DNA from: Kiloniella litopenaei
Lineage (GTDB): Bacteria > Pseudomonadota > Alphaproteobacteria > Kiloniellales > Kiloniellaceae
Length of the DNA stretch: 64,000 nucleotides
Assembly: GCF_000982415.1 (NCBI RefSeq)
Contig: NZ_LANI01000028.1
Span: 1 to 64,000 of the forward strand
Reading direction: 5' to 3'
The translations under genes and the position numbers were made by a program. Positions 8,210 to 17,815 of the stretch are shown here, piece by piece (the first letter of the stretch is position 1; every line of letters begins with the position of its first letter). Under the pieces are notes generated by a model. The model was not told the DNA's origin. It searched no databases and was given only the letters and a program-made list of their open reading frames with translations.

Positions 8210-8713
8210 ATGTCAGCCCAAAACTCAGATATTAAATCTAACTCACCGATTAAATTTATAGCGATTCAAACAGAACATGCCCGCCACATTCAATCAGGCG
8301 GTAGTGACGCGAACGGTTTAGCTCCAGAAAAGATGGTTTCTGACGGCGAAGGTTTTCCCTGCCGTCATTGTTTGAAAGGCATTGAAAAAGGCGAAGAAGT
8401 ACTGGTGATTTCCTATCGTCCTTTTCCAGAAAAACAGCCCTATGCTGAATCTGGTCCAATTTTTATTCACAGCAAAGCTTGTGAAGCACACCATAGTAAC
8501 GGCGAGATCCCAGAGAATATAAGATCACAGGGCGTAACCCTAATACGGGGTTACAACAGTGAAAACCGGATCGTTTATGGTACAGGAAAAACGATTAGAT
8601 CATCAGATATTCGAACAGAGGCTTTAAAGATGTTCGAAGCAGATAACATTGCCTATATACATGCTAGATCTTCGACAAATAACTGTTTTACCTGTCGTAT
8701 TGAACGCACATAA
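8210..8713 (+). CDS. DUF1203 family protein
   Basis: The 167-aa product has the DUF1203 pattern: an N-terminal FIAIQTEHARHI segment, then FPCRHCLKGIEKGEEVLVISYRPF, ESGPIFIHSKAC, RGYNSENRIVYGTG and a C-terminal Cys pair (NNCFTC). The ATG at 8210 is preferred over 8198, because GGAG precedes it at a good distance. The function of the family is not known. No signal peptide is present. It is followed by a bidirectional terminator shared with the FlgO-like gene. Confidence 0.8.
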   Translation: MSAQNSDIKSNSPIKFIAIQTEHARHIQSGGSDANGLAPEKMVSDGEGFPCRHCLKGIEKGEEVLVISYRPFPEKQPYAESGPIFIHSKACEAHHSNGEIPENIRSQGVTLIRGYNSENRIVYGTGKTIRSSDIRTEALKMFEADNIAYIHARSSTNNCFTCRIERT

Positions 8714-8744
8714 TTTTTCTGAACCCAACAGATAAGCGTAAAAT

Positions 8745-8776
8745 AAAAAAGCCCTGTGTTACAACAGGGCTTCTCT
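8745..8776. terminator. Bidirectional terminator
   Basis: GCCCTGT and ACAGGGC pair around a six-base loop, flanked by AAAAAA on the left and TTCTC on the right. It serves the DUF1203 gene and the convergent FlgO-like gene. Confidence 0.75.
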
Positions 8777-8795
8777 AATTTGAAAAAAATTTCTG

Positions 8796-9371
8796 TTACT
8801 GTACAAGGACCCAGCCACCATTGGTTTTCTTGGGTAGCATCGATGCGATATCAGCGTCCTTTTCAATTCGAAAATCTGTCGCAGACAGTATACGGCCATC
8901 CCCGGCGCGAAGTAAGCGCAGATTAACAAATACGCTATGCTCACTAACAGAGTAGGTTCCCGTTAAAACAGCCTGAGCATTTTGGCGACCAGCCAAAAAA
9001 GCCAAATCCCTAGAAAGCATCAACTCACCCTGACGGGGACGAACAGCTAATGAGTCGCGCATTTTAACCTCTGAAACACTATAGCCCAACTGTGCAATAC
9101 GCCCGGAAAGCTGTTCGCTAACGGTACGCCCAAACGTTGAACTGGTCTCCAGCGCATCGATATCAACAATAGAAGATACGAGTACCGATGCATTCTGATC
9201 CAGCACCTGATTAGATGTCATGACCAAGGTATCTGCAGCTCGATAAACTTCTGGTAACAATTCAACTGTCGTTTTCGGACTTTCAACGGGTTCGCTGTAA
9301 ATATTAAGCGATTCAGGTGAACATCCCGCTAATCCGATGACTAACGCAGCTGACAAAAAAAGACGGCTCAT
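8796..9371 (-). CDS. FlgO-like lipoprotein
   Basis: The 191-aa product has a lipoprotein signal with lipobox LAGC at residues 14-17. The rest matches the FlgO domain (PF17680): ADTLVMTSNQVLDQNASVLVSS, VDIDALETSSTFGRTVSEQL, GYSVSEVKMRDSL and LAFLAGRQNAQAVLTGTYSV. In Vibrio, FlgO is an outer membrane lipoprotein needed for flagellar stability. The gene follows another lipoprotein gene by 12 bases, with GGGAG before its start. No flagellar structural genes are nearby, so a direct flagellar role is not shown here. Confidence 0.82.
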   Translation of the reverse strand: MSRLFLSAALVIGLAGCSPESLNIYSEPVESPKTTVELLPEVYRAADTLVMTSNQVLDQNASVLVSSIVDIDALETSSTFGRTVSEQLSGRIAQLGYSVSEVKMRDSLAVRPRQGELMLSRDLAFLAGRQNAQAVLTGTYSVSEHSVFVNLRLLRAGDGRILSATDFRIEKDADIASMLPKKTNGGWVLVQ

Positions 9372-9383
9372 ATTCGCAACTCC

Positions 9384-10169
9384 CTACTGCGTCACTATAG
9401 CAATGGTTTGAACGGGTAATTTTTCTACGGGCCCCGTTGCTGTCGCACGGGTTGGTCGATCAGCCGGTAAACTTGTCATATATAAAGAGAGCTCTTCTGG
9501 ACGAATATACAGGACTTCTGATTTCTGATGAACCAGTTCAGCACCATGGGCAATTGACGTCGTCAAAACCATTTCAGCATCGGTCACTGCACCAAAGTCA
9601 ATTAATCCACGAACAAGCTCGGTTACAACCAGTCCTGCCCCGATTGTACTTAACGATCCCCAATTACCGTACTCTTTGATACCAATAGCCGTTGCCAACC
9701 CAAAAACAGATTCCGGAGATGCTGGTAAACGATAGCCCTTATCGTCATAGAAGAAGCTCTGTACCTGGTAGTTCACGATAATTGCGTCTTTAGGCGAAGA
9801 GACAACAGGAACCCCCTTTGCCAGCAGCTCATTTTCCAAAATTCGTTTGAATGCCCTGCTAAAAGGCATATCAAAGGGTCCAGGCTGAACATAAAACGGT
9901 TTGGGGGACGAGTAGCTGGTTAATGCATTTTCTTTTCCGTCAGAAGAAACTTCTAAAACGGGAGAAACCCCAAAATCAGGCATTTCCGATAAATCAGTAA
10001 CAATGCGTGTTGTTGATCTTTTCCCTAAAAGATTCCAGTCATTCCATGTCAGAACTTTGTATTGGCTGTGGGTCGTTTGTGGCTCTTGATCACGCTTCAC
10101 CCAAGGCTTTCCACAAGCTGACAAAGTAAAGCTGGCAATAGCCAGAAGTATCACGGCTGGCTTCAACAT
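9384..10169 (-). CDS. Lipoprotein of unknown function, upstream partner of the FlgO-like gene
   Basis: The start at 10169 is chosen because GGAGA precedes that ATG and it opens the signal peptide MLKPAVILLAIASF; the lipobox is LSAC. The mature 240-odd residues contain YKVLTWNDWNLLGKRSTTRIVTD, SRAFKRILENELLAKGVPVV and a region rich in small residues (SLSTIGAGLVVTELVRGLID). I do not recognise a named family. It precedes the FlgO-like gene by 12 bases and is probably co-transcribed, so both may act in the same outer membrane assembly. Confidence 0.75.
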   Translation of the reverse strand: MLKPAVILLAIASFTLSACGKPWVKRDQEPQTTHSQYKVLTWNDWNLLGKRSTTRIVTDLSEMPDFGVSPVLEVSSDGKENALTSYSSPKPFYVQPGPFDMPFSRAFKRILENELLAKGVPVVSSPKDAIIVNYQVQSFFYDDKGYRLPASPESVFGLATAIGIKEYGNWGSLSTIGAGLVVTELVRGLIDFGAVTDAEMVLTTSIAHGAELVHQKSEVLYIRPEELSLYMTSLPADRPTRATATGPVEKLPVQTIAIVTQ

Positions 10170-10319
10170 GAAGCATCTCCAATACAGATTCAACACACGG
10201 CAAACTATGGCATTCTTTATTTATGCCTAACACCTGTTTACCGATAAACTCTTTCTGTACCGTTAATTTTCGTATGAAACTTAATTCAATTGTTCTTCAA
10301 ATTGAACATTAAGGGTAAA

Positions 10320-10952
10320 TTAATTCACGCCGCCTTCAGGTACCCACCCTGTTTGCCACTTTTCCAGAGGGGAAACCGTTGCCTTTTCACCGTTCTTGAA
10401 AAAGGAACTATCAACAGACCACATGGTCGCTGTGTTATTCTCTTTTCCTGAAACCTGTTCCAATACGGCTGTTGCATGCAAAATATTACCATTCACCCAG
10501 CTTCTCAACTGTGGTTCTCTTAGTTCATGATATCTCAGCAAGCCGCCTCTTTCTATGAGAGAGATAAAATTAGAAGCGTTTACAGCTTCATCAATGCAGT
10601 CCAGTTGCCGATCACCAACGTCGCTAAGAAAAGTACCAGCCTTGTCTTTATCGGTTCCATTCTGCTGGCCTGCGATATGCTCTATACGTCCAATAGCAAC
10701 TGTTATTGCCTGGCGCTCTTCTGCCGGCGATAGTTTTTTGGCATTAAATAACTTTTGTATCTCTAACCATTGTCCCTCACTCAAGGAAACCTGACCTTTA
10801 TGCTGACAGCCATGACCATAACAATATCCTATGTCATCAACAGCATAAGAAGTCGAAAGATGAGATAAAGCTTTTTCTGATGGTTTAGTAACTTTACAGC
10901 CAGAAACGGTCAGTAATAAAACCACACCAGAAATCAATAAGCTTTTGGACAC
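10320..10952 (-). CDS. Hypothetical lipoprotein
   Basis: A GTG at 10952 with GGAG before it opens a 210-aa product whose N-terminus SKSLLISGVVLLLTVSGC is a clear lipoprotein signal. The mature part has cysteines in CYGHGCQH and QLDCIDEA and a Trp-rich end. The segment SLSEGQWLEIQKLFNAKKLSPAEERQAI is helical. I do not recognise the family. It lies upstream of the two-gene lipoprotein pair, with a 150-base gap that could hold a separate promoter. Confidence 0.65.
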   Translation of the reverse strand: MSKSLLISGVVLLLTVSGCKVTKPSEKALSHLSTSYAVDDIGYCYGHGCQHKGQVSLSEGQWLEIQKLFNAKKLSPAEERQAITVAIGRIEHIAGQQNGTDKDKAGTFLSDVGDRQLDCIDEAVNASNFISLIERGGLLRYHELREPQLRSWVNGNILHATAVLEQVSGKENNTATMWSVDSSFFKNGEKATVSPLEKWQTGWVPEGGVN

Positions 10953-11214
10953 AGTGAGCTCCACCCAAATAGAAAATAACCGCTGCACAAATGCCATTAG
11001 GTGGCACTTATTGCAATAAGATATCGCACGAAAACACTGCACGAGATAAAATCATTGTGTATATACGACCTATGAAGAGCAGTTATGCCAAAGAAGAACA
11101 GTTCGGCACGTAAAATTCTAGACAGTACAAGACAGATAAGCTACCAGCTTCATCTTGGAACTACTGATTTCATCATAGAGAGCTATAACGAACAGCTCAC
11201 CCAAGGAGACACCA

Positions 11215-12072
11215 ATGAGCCAGCTGCAAATTCCGACAGAAATCCCAGTTCACGACGATAACCGTGATTTGATGAATGCGCTGCTCATGATTGCCCAACG
11301 GGCAGGTGACATCATTATGGAAATCTACAACAGACCCGCGGGGATCGAGGTAGAGAAAAAAGATGACGCATCCCCTGTTACCGAAGCAGATAAAGCAGCA
11401 GAAGCATTTATTCTTGGCGCATTGAACACTGTCACACCAGACATTCCCGTTGTTTCAGAAGAAGCAGCTTCAGCAGGGGAAATTCCTGAAATTGACAATG
11501 GATTATTCTGGCTGGTTGACCCTGTTGATGGCACCAAAGAGTTTATCAGCAAAAATGGTGAGTTCACAGTCAACATCGGCTTGATTGAGAACGGGGTACC
11601 TGTTGCAGGTGTCGTCCATGCCCCGGCAAAGGGATTGACCTGGGTATCCGCAGACATCTGTGTTTTCTTTGAAGAAGGTTATGAGCCTGTTGTTGCACAG
11701 GTCCGCTCTATTCCAGCCGAAGGTGCCACAGTTATTGCGAGCCGCCGTCACGGTGATAACGACGATTTGAATAACTTCTTGAAAACACGTAAAATTCATG
11801 AACAAATCGGGGCTGGTTCTTCCCTCAAAATCTGTTTGATAGCAGCAGGCAGAGCAGATCTGTACCCGCGTTTTGGCCCGACAATGGAATGGGATACAGC
11901 GGCAGCCCACGCGGTTCTTCTCGCTGCAGGGGGACATCTCAGCGATGCGGACGGAGATCCTCTGACCTATGGAAAATTCAATTTCCGGAATCCATACTTT
12001 GTTGCCGAAGGTGAGCATCTGGATGCCGGTTTTGATTTGTCTGACGAAGATCTTCCCGCAGAAGAGAACTAA
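11215..12072 (+). CDS. cysQ: 3'(2'),5'-bisphosphate nucleotidase
   Basis: The 285-aa product belongs to the inositol monophosphatase superfamily. Metal-binding motifs are visible: SEEAAS, WLVDPVDGTKEFI and GPTMEWDTAAAHAVL. The GTKEF variant and overall order match CysQ, which removes phosphate from PAP(S) formed during sulfate assimilation. AAGGAG precedes the ATG. The gene is followed by the tsaC-type gene after 14 bases and both may form an operon. Confidence 0.92.
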   Translation: MSQLQIPTEIPVHDDNRDLMNALLMIAQRAGDIIMEIYNRPAGIEVEKKDDASPVTEADKAAEAFILGALNTVTPDIPVVSEEAASAGEIPEIDNGLFWLVDPVDGTKEFISKNGEFTVNIGLIENGVPVAGVVHAPAKGLTWVSADICVFFEEGYEPVVAQVRSIPAEGATVIASRRHGDNDDLNNFLKTRKIHEQIGAGSSLKICLIAAGRADLYPRFGPTMEWDTAAAHAVLLAAGGHLSDADGDPLTYGKFNFRNPYFVAEGEHLDAGFDLSDEDLPAEEN

Positions 12073-12086
12073 ACCGAAATACACCG

Positions 12087-13133
12087 ATGGCGACAGTCTC
12101 TCAAAGTAGATATCCAAATATCTTTACCGCAGATCAATCAGGATTGGATCATGCGTGTGCTTTACTGCGTTCGGGTGGGCTCGTCGCCTTTCCAACAGAG
12201 ACTGTTTACGGGCTAGGAGCCAATGCAACAGACGCAAAAGCCTGTGCATCCATCTACAAAGCCAAGGGAAGACCAAGCTTCAACCCCTTGATCGTACATT
12301 TCCCGGACCTGTCAGAAGCTGAAAAGCGCGTAGTCTTCAATGAAAAGGCACAAAAACTGGCCCCAATCTTCTGGCCCGGCCCTTTAACATTGGTCCTGCC
12401 CCGCACAAAAAGCTGTGACATTGCCGACCTTTGCTCTGCGGGCCTTCCAAGCCTGGCAGTACGTGTGCCCGGTCACCCGATAGCACACGCCCTCCTTGAA
12501 CAGTCTGGTCTTCCGCTTGCAGCCCCCAGCGCCAATGCATCCGGAAAGATAAGCCCAACCAAATCAGAGCATGTTGCTCACTCGCTTGGAGACAAAGTAT
12601 CCTGTATCCTTGACGGAAAAGACACGGCTTGTGCAGTTGGCCTTGAATCAACCGTCATTGATTTAACAGGGGAAATCCCAGTACTTCTTCGCCCTGGAAA
12701 TATAACCAAAGAAGAAATAGAAGCTGTTATTGGTCCCATCCAAATGGGTAAATCCTTGATGGAAAGCAAAGCTGAGTCTTCACAAGATAACCAAGCGACT
12801 GAAGATACCTTTGAAAGCCAGAATGCACTTAAATCTCCAGGCCTTTTGAAAAGTCATTACGCCCCGACACTTCCGCTGCGCTTAAACGCCACAGAAGTTA
12901 CCGCCAGTGAAGCACTGCTCGCTTTTGGTCACAAACCACTTTTGGGGGCTGCATATTGCCTCAACCTAAGTGAAAAAGGCGATCTATTAGAGGCAGCAGC
13001 AAATCTCTTCTCTGCCCTTCATGAACTGGATCAAAAAGAAGGTGTCCAAGGCATTGCCACAATGCCAATCCCGAATACTGGTTTGGGCCTTGCCATTAAT
13101 GATCGGCTAAAACGCGCCGCTGCCCCCAAATAA
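12087..13133 (+). CDS. L-threonylcarbamoyladenylate synthase (Sua5/YrdC type)
   Basis: The 348-aa product makes threonylcarbamoyl-AMP for the t6A37 modification of tRNAs that read ANN codons. The YrdC domain (about 10-205) has GGLVAFPTETVYGLGANA, YKAKGRPSFNPLIVH, PGPLTLVL, SLAVRVPGH, PSANASGKISPT and GLESTVIDL. The C-terminal part (about 245-345) is the Sua5 domain, with SPGLLKSHYAPTLPL. Length fits Sua5 rather than the shorter TsaC. Ribosome-binding sequence is poor, so translation may be coupled to cysQ. Confidence 0.93.
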   Translation: MATVSQSRYPNIFTADQSGLDHACALLRSGGLVAFPTETVYGLGANATDAKACASIYKAKGRPSFNPLIVHFPDLSEAEKRVVFNEKAQKLAPIFWPGPLTLVLPRTKSCDIADLCSAGLPSLAVRVPGHPIAHALLEQSGLPLAAPSANASGKISPTKSEHVAHSLGDKVSCILDGKDTACAVGLESTVIDLTGEIPVLLRPGNITKEEIEAVIGPIQMGKSLMESKAESSQDNQATEDTFESQNALKSPGLLKSHYAPTLPLRLNATEVTASEALLAFGHKPLLGAAYCLNLSEKGDLLEAAANLFSALHELDQKEGVQGIATMPIPNTGLGLAINDRLKRAAAPK

Positions 13134-13147
13134 TACAGCCTCTAAAT

Positions 13148-13756
13148 TTAGCCCTTTAGTATTCCAAACTCTTGCAACGCGCTGTTCATCAATGCCGGGT
13201 CTGTAAAGTGAATAGCTTTGAATCCCAGATCCTTGGCAACCATAATGTTATCTTCACGATCATCAATAAAAACACACTCTTCAGCTTTTAAAGAAAAATC
13301 AGATAACAAACGGTGATAAATCCTTGGGTCCGGTTTTGCCAGCTTAACAGTACCCGAGACCGTTATGCCTTTGAAATATTCCAAAAAAGGAAAACGTTCT
13401 TGCGCATAGGGAAAGGTCTCTTCAGACCAGTTAGTTAAGCCATAAAGTGGTGTCTGTTGAACATGAAGCTTCTCAAGTGTTTCAACTGTCCCTGTAATTT
13501 CATTACCAAGAGTATCCGGCCATCTAGTTAATAACAGAGCAAGCGCATCCTTATATTTGGGAAACTTCCCCTGAAGCTCACCAATAACACTGGAGAAACT
13601 TTCCCCGGCATCAAGCCTGTGATTTGCCTCAAATGTAAAAACATCACTCAGGAAACATTCCATTTCCTCTGTACTGGAAAATTCTGATTGGTAAAGGTAA
13701 CGCAAATTCCAATCGATCAGCACACCACCAAAATCGAAAACGACATTTTTTATCAT
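13148..13756 (-). CDS. HAD family phosphatase, YihX-like
   Basis: The 202-aa product shows all four HAD motifs: FDFGGVLIDWN (nucleophile), LTNWS, a Lys in VKLAKPDPRIY and FIDDREDNI. The cap is helical and small (subclass IA). It resembles the YihX group of sugar-phosphate phosphatases, but the substrate is not clear. Note that the nucleophile motif is D-F-G-G instead of D-x-D; this is typical of the YihX/epoxide-hydrolase-N group. It is convergent with the Sua5-type gene, 14 bases apart. Confidence 0.85.
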   Translation of the reverse strand: MIKNVVFDFGGVLIDWNLRYLYQSEFSSTEEMECFLSDVFTFEANHRLDAGESFSSVIGELQGKFPKYKDALALLLTRWPDTLGNEITGTVETLEKLHVQQTPLYGLTNWSEETFPYAQERFPFLEYFKGITVSGTVKLAKPDPRIYHRLLSDFSLKAEECVFIDDREDNIMVAKDLGFKAIHFTDPALMNSALQEFGILKG

Positions 13757-13882
13757 GAATCTCTCTAGAAAAATTTGTTAGAACAAACGGGAAAAAGAAT
13801 AATTCTGGCCCCCCAGAGAAAAGAGATTTAGGCTAGACCAATCCCTTTATCAATTAACCTTGCAAGAAATCCTGTCAAAATA

Positions 13883-15328
13883 ATGGCCGACAAAAACATT
13901 CTTTCGATGCTACCGCAAAAGTTCCTCTCTGATCTGGAAGTTGCTATCGGTGTCAAGGCGATGATAACGAACCAAGATGATATCGCGCCTTATATGATTG
14001 AACAAAGGGGACGGTTTATCGGGCAAACGTCTTTGGTTGTGACCCCAGCCACAACACAAGAAGTATCGGATATTGTCAAACTATGCGCGGAACATAGTAT
14101 TGGCATTGTTCCCCAAGGCGGCCATACCGGGCTCGTGAGCGGTGGCATCCCCTTTGCGGGTGATAATGCAATTGTCCTGAGCACAAGCCGCTTGAACAAA
14201 ATACGAACTATCGATCCCACCAATAACACAATGGTTGTCGAATCTGGCTGTATTCTACAAACAATACAGGAACATGCTGCACAACATGACCGCCTGTTTC
14301 CCCTATCACTTGGCGCAGAAGGAAGTTGCCAGATCGGCGGTAATATCGCAACAAATGCCGGCGGCATTAATGTCATCCGATATGGGAATACAAGGCAACT
14401 GGTACTGGGGCTGGAAGTCGTTACCCCGACGGGCGAAATATGGAATGGTCTCAGGGCCTTGCAAAAAGACAATACAGGCTATGACCTGAAACAGCTCTAC
14501 ATTGGATCAGAAGGCACTCTCGGAATTATCACAGCAGCAGTTCTCCAACTATTTCCAAAACCGAAAGAGCAACAAACTGCCGTTTTGGCTATTAAAGAAC
14601 TAGAAGACGCCCTGCCCTTACTTAATCTGGCTCAATCAATGCTCGGTGATGCGCTGACTTCGTTCGAGCTATTGCCACGAATTGGCATAGATTTCTCTCT
14701 TAAACATGGTCAAGGCGTGGTTGACCCAATTGAGGGGCAATACGACTGGTACATCCTGATGGAAGCTTCTGTTGCCATTACCCATTCCAATCTAAAAGAT
14801 CTTTTCCAAAACTACCTGGAAACGGCCTTTGAAAAAAATTGGGTACAAGATGGTGTCTTGGCGCAAAACAAATCACAGTCCGATAGCTTTTGGTTACTCC
14901 GGGAAAACATTACCCTATGCCAGAAACCAGAAGGTGGCTCCATAAAACACGATATTTCCGTACCTGTTTCATCGGTACCAGCCTTTATCAAAACAGCTAA
15001 TGAAGCCGTTCGGAAAATGATTCCAGGTATCAGACCCCATCCATTTGGACATTTGGGTGACGGCAACATTCACTATAACTTGTCCCAGCCCATAGATATG
15101 AACAAAGAGGATTATTTAAATCACTGGGAAGAGGTAAACAGAATTGTGCACGACATTGTACATAGCTTCAACGGATCAATCTCAGCGGAACACGGCATAG
15201 GGCGTGTCAAACGCGATGAAAACCAGTATTACAAATCAGCTGTGGAAATGCAGTTGATGCAGAATATTAAAACAGCTTTGGACCCAAAGGGCATTATGAA
15301 CCCCGGAAAATTAATACCAGTCAGTTAA
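13883..15328 (+). CDS. FAD-binding oxidoreductase (D-2-hydroxyacid/D-2-hydroxyglutarate dehydrogenase type)
   Basis: The 481-aa product has an FAD_binding_4 domain with VVTPATTQEVSDIVKLC, VPQGGHTGLVSGGIP and GGNIATNAGGINVIRYGNTRQLVLGLEVV. A C-terminal FAD-oxidase domain follows, with RPHPFGHLGDGNIHYN and SAEHGIGRVKRDE. It oxidises a D-2-hydroxy acid and passes electrons to a quinone or flavoprotein. The HxxGDGNxH and EHG motifs bind metal and substrate. Lactate, 2-hydroxyglutarate or glycolate cannot be told apart by eye. The next GNAT gene lies 24 bases downstream. Confidence 0.88.
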   Translation: MADKNILSMLPQKFLSDLEVAIGVKAMITNQDDIAPYMIEQRGRFIGQTSLVVTPATTQEVSDIVKLCAEHSIGIVPQGGHTGLVSGGIPFAGDNAIVLSTSRLNKIRTIDPTNNTMVVESGCILQTIQEHAAQHDRLFPLSLGAEGSCQIGGNIATNAGGINVIRYGNTRQLVLGLEVVTPTGEIWNGLRALQKDNTGYDLKQLYIGSEGTLGIITAAVLQLFPKPKEQQTAVLAIKELEDALPLLNLAQSMLGDALTSFELLPRIGIDFSLKHGQGVVDPIEGQYDWYILMEASVAITHSNLKDLFQNYLETAFEKNWVQDGVLAQNKSQSDSFWLLRENITLCQKPEGGSIKHDISVPVSSVPAFIKTANEAVRKMIPGIRPHPFGHLGDGNIHYNLSQPIDMNKEDYLNHWEEVNRIVHDIVHSFNGSISAEHGIGRVKRDENQYYKSAVEMQLMQNIKTALDPKGIMNPGKLIPVS

Positions 15329-15352
15329 ATTTACGCAAAAGTACATTCAATT

Positions 15353-15817
15353 ATGATTATTAGACCCCATACTCCCAAAGACGCAGTCACTTTGTTGCAA
15401 CTGTTTCACGATACAGTCCACAACGTAAATATTCAGGACTATACTCAAGAGCAAATAAATGCTTGGGCACCGGAAAGTTTCGACCTCAATCGCTGGCAGG
15501 AAAGAACAAAAGGTTATTTTATTTTCGTTGCAGAGGACGATAGCGGTATCGTTGGTTTTGCCGAACTTGAAACCAATGGTCACATCGATTGCTTTTATGT
15601 CCACCATCAAAAACAAGGGCTTGGAATCGGACACAAGCTAATTGAGGCGGTAGAGGAAAAAGCCAAAACCCTCAACCTAAATGAAATATATGCCGAGGTA
15701 AGCATTACAGCACGGCCATTTTTCGAGAAAAAAGGTTTCAAAATTCAAGAAGAACAAGAAGTTTCTATCAGGGGGCAAAAGCTTAAAAACTATAAAATGA
15801 ATAGATTTCTTATATAG
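15353..15817 (+). CDS. GNAT family N-acetyltransferase
   Basis: The 154-aa product begins MIIRPHTPKDAVTLLQLFHDTV and carries the acetyl-CoA loop in QKQGLGIGHKLIEAVEEKAKT. The downstream strand IYAEVSITARPFFEKKGFKIQEEQEV is typical of the YafP/PA4866-like group. Substrate is unknown. It follows the FAD oxidoreductase closely and is probably co-transcribed, ending at the bidirectional terminator at 15864-15903. Confidence 0.83.
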   Translation: MIIRPHTPKDAVTLLQLFHDTVHNVNIQDYTQEQINAWAPESFDLNRWQERTKGYFIFVAEDDSGIVGFAELETNGHIDCFYVHHQKQGLGIGHKLIEAVEEKAKTLNLNEIYAEVSITARPFFEKKGFKIQEEQEVSIRGQKLKNYKMNRFLI

Positions 15818-15863
15818 CTGACAACTGATATCACACCATCTGACAACATCTGATACAACGGGT

Positions 15864-15903
15864 AAAAAAAGCCCCGGACAATTGACCATTCCGGGGCTTT
15901 TAC
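15864..15903. terminator. Bidirectional terminator
   Basis: GCCCCGGA at 15871 pairs with TCCGGGGC at 15890. AAAAAAA precedes and TTTT follows. It ends both the GNAT gene and mmsA. Confidence 0.85.
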
Positions 15904-15918
15904 TAATACGAATGAAGC

Positions 15919-17418
15919 TTATTTCATTGTTGGCATCATAAATTCCGCACCACTACGAATGCCCGTTGGCCATCGGGTTGTGACCGTCTTTAAACGTGTG
16001 TAGAAGCGAATACCTTCGGGACCATGCATGGAATGGTCACCAAACAGGGATCTCTTCCAGCCACCAAAGGAATGGAACGCCATCGGCACCGGAATTGGCA
16101 CATTTACACCAACCATACCAATTTGGATTTTGTGCGAAAATTCACGTGCAGAATCTCCGTCGCGGGTAAAGATAGCGGTGCCGTTCCCATATTCATGATC
16201 GTTGACTAGCTTAACAGCTTCATCAAAGGTATTTACACGAACCACAGCCAACACCGGACCAAAAATTTCTTCTTTGTAGATGGTCATATCCGGCGTAACG
16301 TTATCAAACAGGCAACCGCCAATGAAATAGCCGTTTTCAAGACCTTCCGGTTTTTTACCGCGACCATCGACAACCAGCTTTGCCCCTTCATTCACACCAG
16401 CATCAACAAAGCCAGTGACTTTTGCCAAGTGTTCAGCAGAAATCAAAGCACCCATTTCAGCATCCGCGACTTCATAGTGCGCGATCTTAAGGGCTTCAAC
16501 TTTTGGCGCCAATTTCTCAACAAGGGTGTCCGCAGCTTCATCACCAACGGCCACCGCAACTGAGATCGCCATACAGCGTTCACCGGCAGAACCGTAGGCT
16601 GCACCCATAAGCGCATCAACAGCCTGATCCATGTCGGCATCCGGCATCACAACCATGTGATTCTTTGCGCCCCCCAGAGCCTGAACGCGTTTTCCGTTTG
16701 CCGTGCCGGTTTTATATACATATTCAGCAATCGGGGTTGATCCAACAAAGCTGACAGCCTTGACCCGCTCGTCTTCGAGCAAGGTATCAACCGCTTCCTT
16801 ATCCCCATTAACAACGTTAAGAACACCATCAGGCAAACCGGCTTCTTTCAAAAGTTCCGCAAGGCGCAGCGGACAAGATGGGTCTTTTTCAGAGGGCTTG
16901 AGGACAAAGGTATTACCGCAAGCGATTGCGATTGGGAACATCCACATCGGAACCATTGCCGGAAAGTTGAACGGTGTGATCCCCGCACAAACACCAACAG
17001 GCTGACGCGCTGAGTGACTATCAACACCTGTGCCAACATTCTCACTATGTTCGCCTTTCAAAAGGTGCGGAATGCCACAGGCAAACTCGACAACTTCCAA
17101 ACCACGGGTAATGGACCCAACGGCATCACTGATCACTTTACCATGTTCAGCACTCACCATAGCCGCTAGCTCATCCATGTTCTGTTCAATAAGCTCTTTA
17201 AACTTGAACATAACCCTTGCACGTCTTAACGGGGGTGTCGCTGCCCACCCTGGCAACGCAGCTTCTGCCACAGCAATGGCATCACGAACCTCATCAGCAG
17301 ACGCCAATGCCACTTCTCCAGAAACCTGCCCCAAAGCAGGATTGTGAATTTTAGCGGACCGACCGCTGTTTCCAGCAACTTTTTGCCCGTTAATAAAATG
17401 TCCGACTTGTTGGCTCAT
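15919..17418 (-). CDS. mmsA: CoA-acylating methylmalonate-semialdehyde dehydrogenase
   Basis: The 499-aa product converts (methyl)malonate semialdehyde to propionyl- or acetyl-CoA in valine, beta-alanine and inositol breakdown. The start at 17418 has GGGAG upstream and opens [14 protein letters not shown]. Visible motifs are [43 protein letters not shown] and the catalytic Cys in [11 protein letters not shown]. The GGAKNH segment in place of the usual catalytic Glu region is the hallmark of CoA-dependent MmsA enzymes. It diverges from a MocR-type regulator. The bkd operon 14 kb away would feed valine carbon toward it. Confidence 0.94.
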   Translation of the reverse strand: MSQQVGHFINGQKVAGNSGRSAKIHNPALGQVSGEVALASADEVRDAIAVAEAALPGWAATPPLRRARVMFKFKELIEQNMDELAAMVSAEHGKVISDAVGSITRGLEVVEFACGIPHLLKGEHSENVGTGVDSHSARQPVGVCAGITPFNFPAMVPMWMFPIAIACGNTFVLKPSEKDPSCPLRLAELLKEAGLPDGVLNVVNGDKEAVDTLLEDERVKAVSFVGSTPIAEYVYKTGTANGKRVQALGGAKNHMVVMPDADMDQAVDALMGAAYGSAGERCMAISVAVAVGDEAADTLVEKLAPKVEALKIAHYEVADAEMGALISAEHLAKVTGFVDAGVNEGAKLVVDGRGKKPEGLENGYFIGGCLFDNVTPDMTIYKEEIFGPVLAVVRVNTFDEAVKLVNDHEYGNGTAIFTRDGDSAREFSHKIQIGMVGVNVPIPVPMAFHSFGGWKRSLFGDHSMHGPEGIRFYTRLKTVTTRWPTGIRSGAEFMMPTMK

Positions 17419-17579
17419 CAGCCTACTCCCACATTGATAGTTACGGCTATTTTCAAGCTGTAACAAAGTTTTCTAGTTTACATTTATCATTTTGAATTTT
17501 GGGTATTCTCGCTTTATGGCGTTAGCAAAAATAGCTTTAGTTCTTCGAGAACATTTATAAGTTTGCGGCCTCTTGTTCA

Positions 17580-17611
17580 TATATCCAGTTTTATCTATTC
17601 TCTATATCCAG
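17580..17611 (+). promoter_or_regulatory. Direct repeats TATATCCAG in the mmsA/MocR intergenic region
   Basis: TATATCCAG occurs at 17580-17588 and again at 17603-17611, 23 bases apart on the same strand. MocR/GabR-type regulators often bind direct repeats in the divergent promoter of their own gene. The rest of the 397-base gap (17419-17815) is AT-rich and shows nothing else that I could read. Confidence 0.4.
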
Positions 17612-17815
17612 ATATATTTTTATTCGTTGAATAGTATATGTTTTCTGCAAATAATTCATACATCTGCTCATTAAAAGCAGGTGCTAGAATTAGAAACAAA
17701 CAGAGACAACAAAACCAAACATTCCATAAAATATAATTTCAGAATAAATATTCCATACACAAAAAATGTCAAGTCTTATGAACAGATTAAAGCGACGCAC
17801 AAAGGGCACAGGATA

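Noticed and set aside
11085-11261. 58-residue frame beginning MPKKNSSARKILDSTRQISY just before and over the cysQ start
   Set aside because: It overlaps cysQ by 47 bases in another frame, has only a modest GAAGAG before the ATG, and resembles nothing I know.
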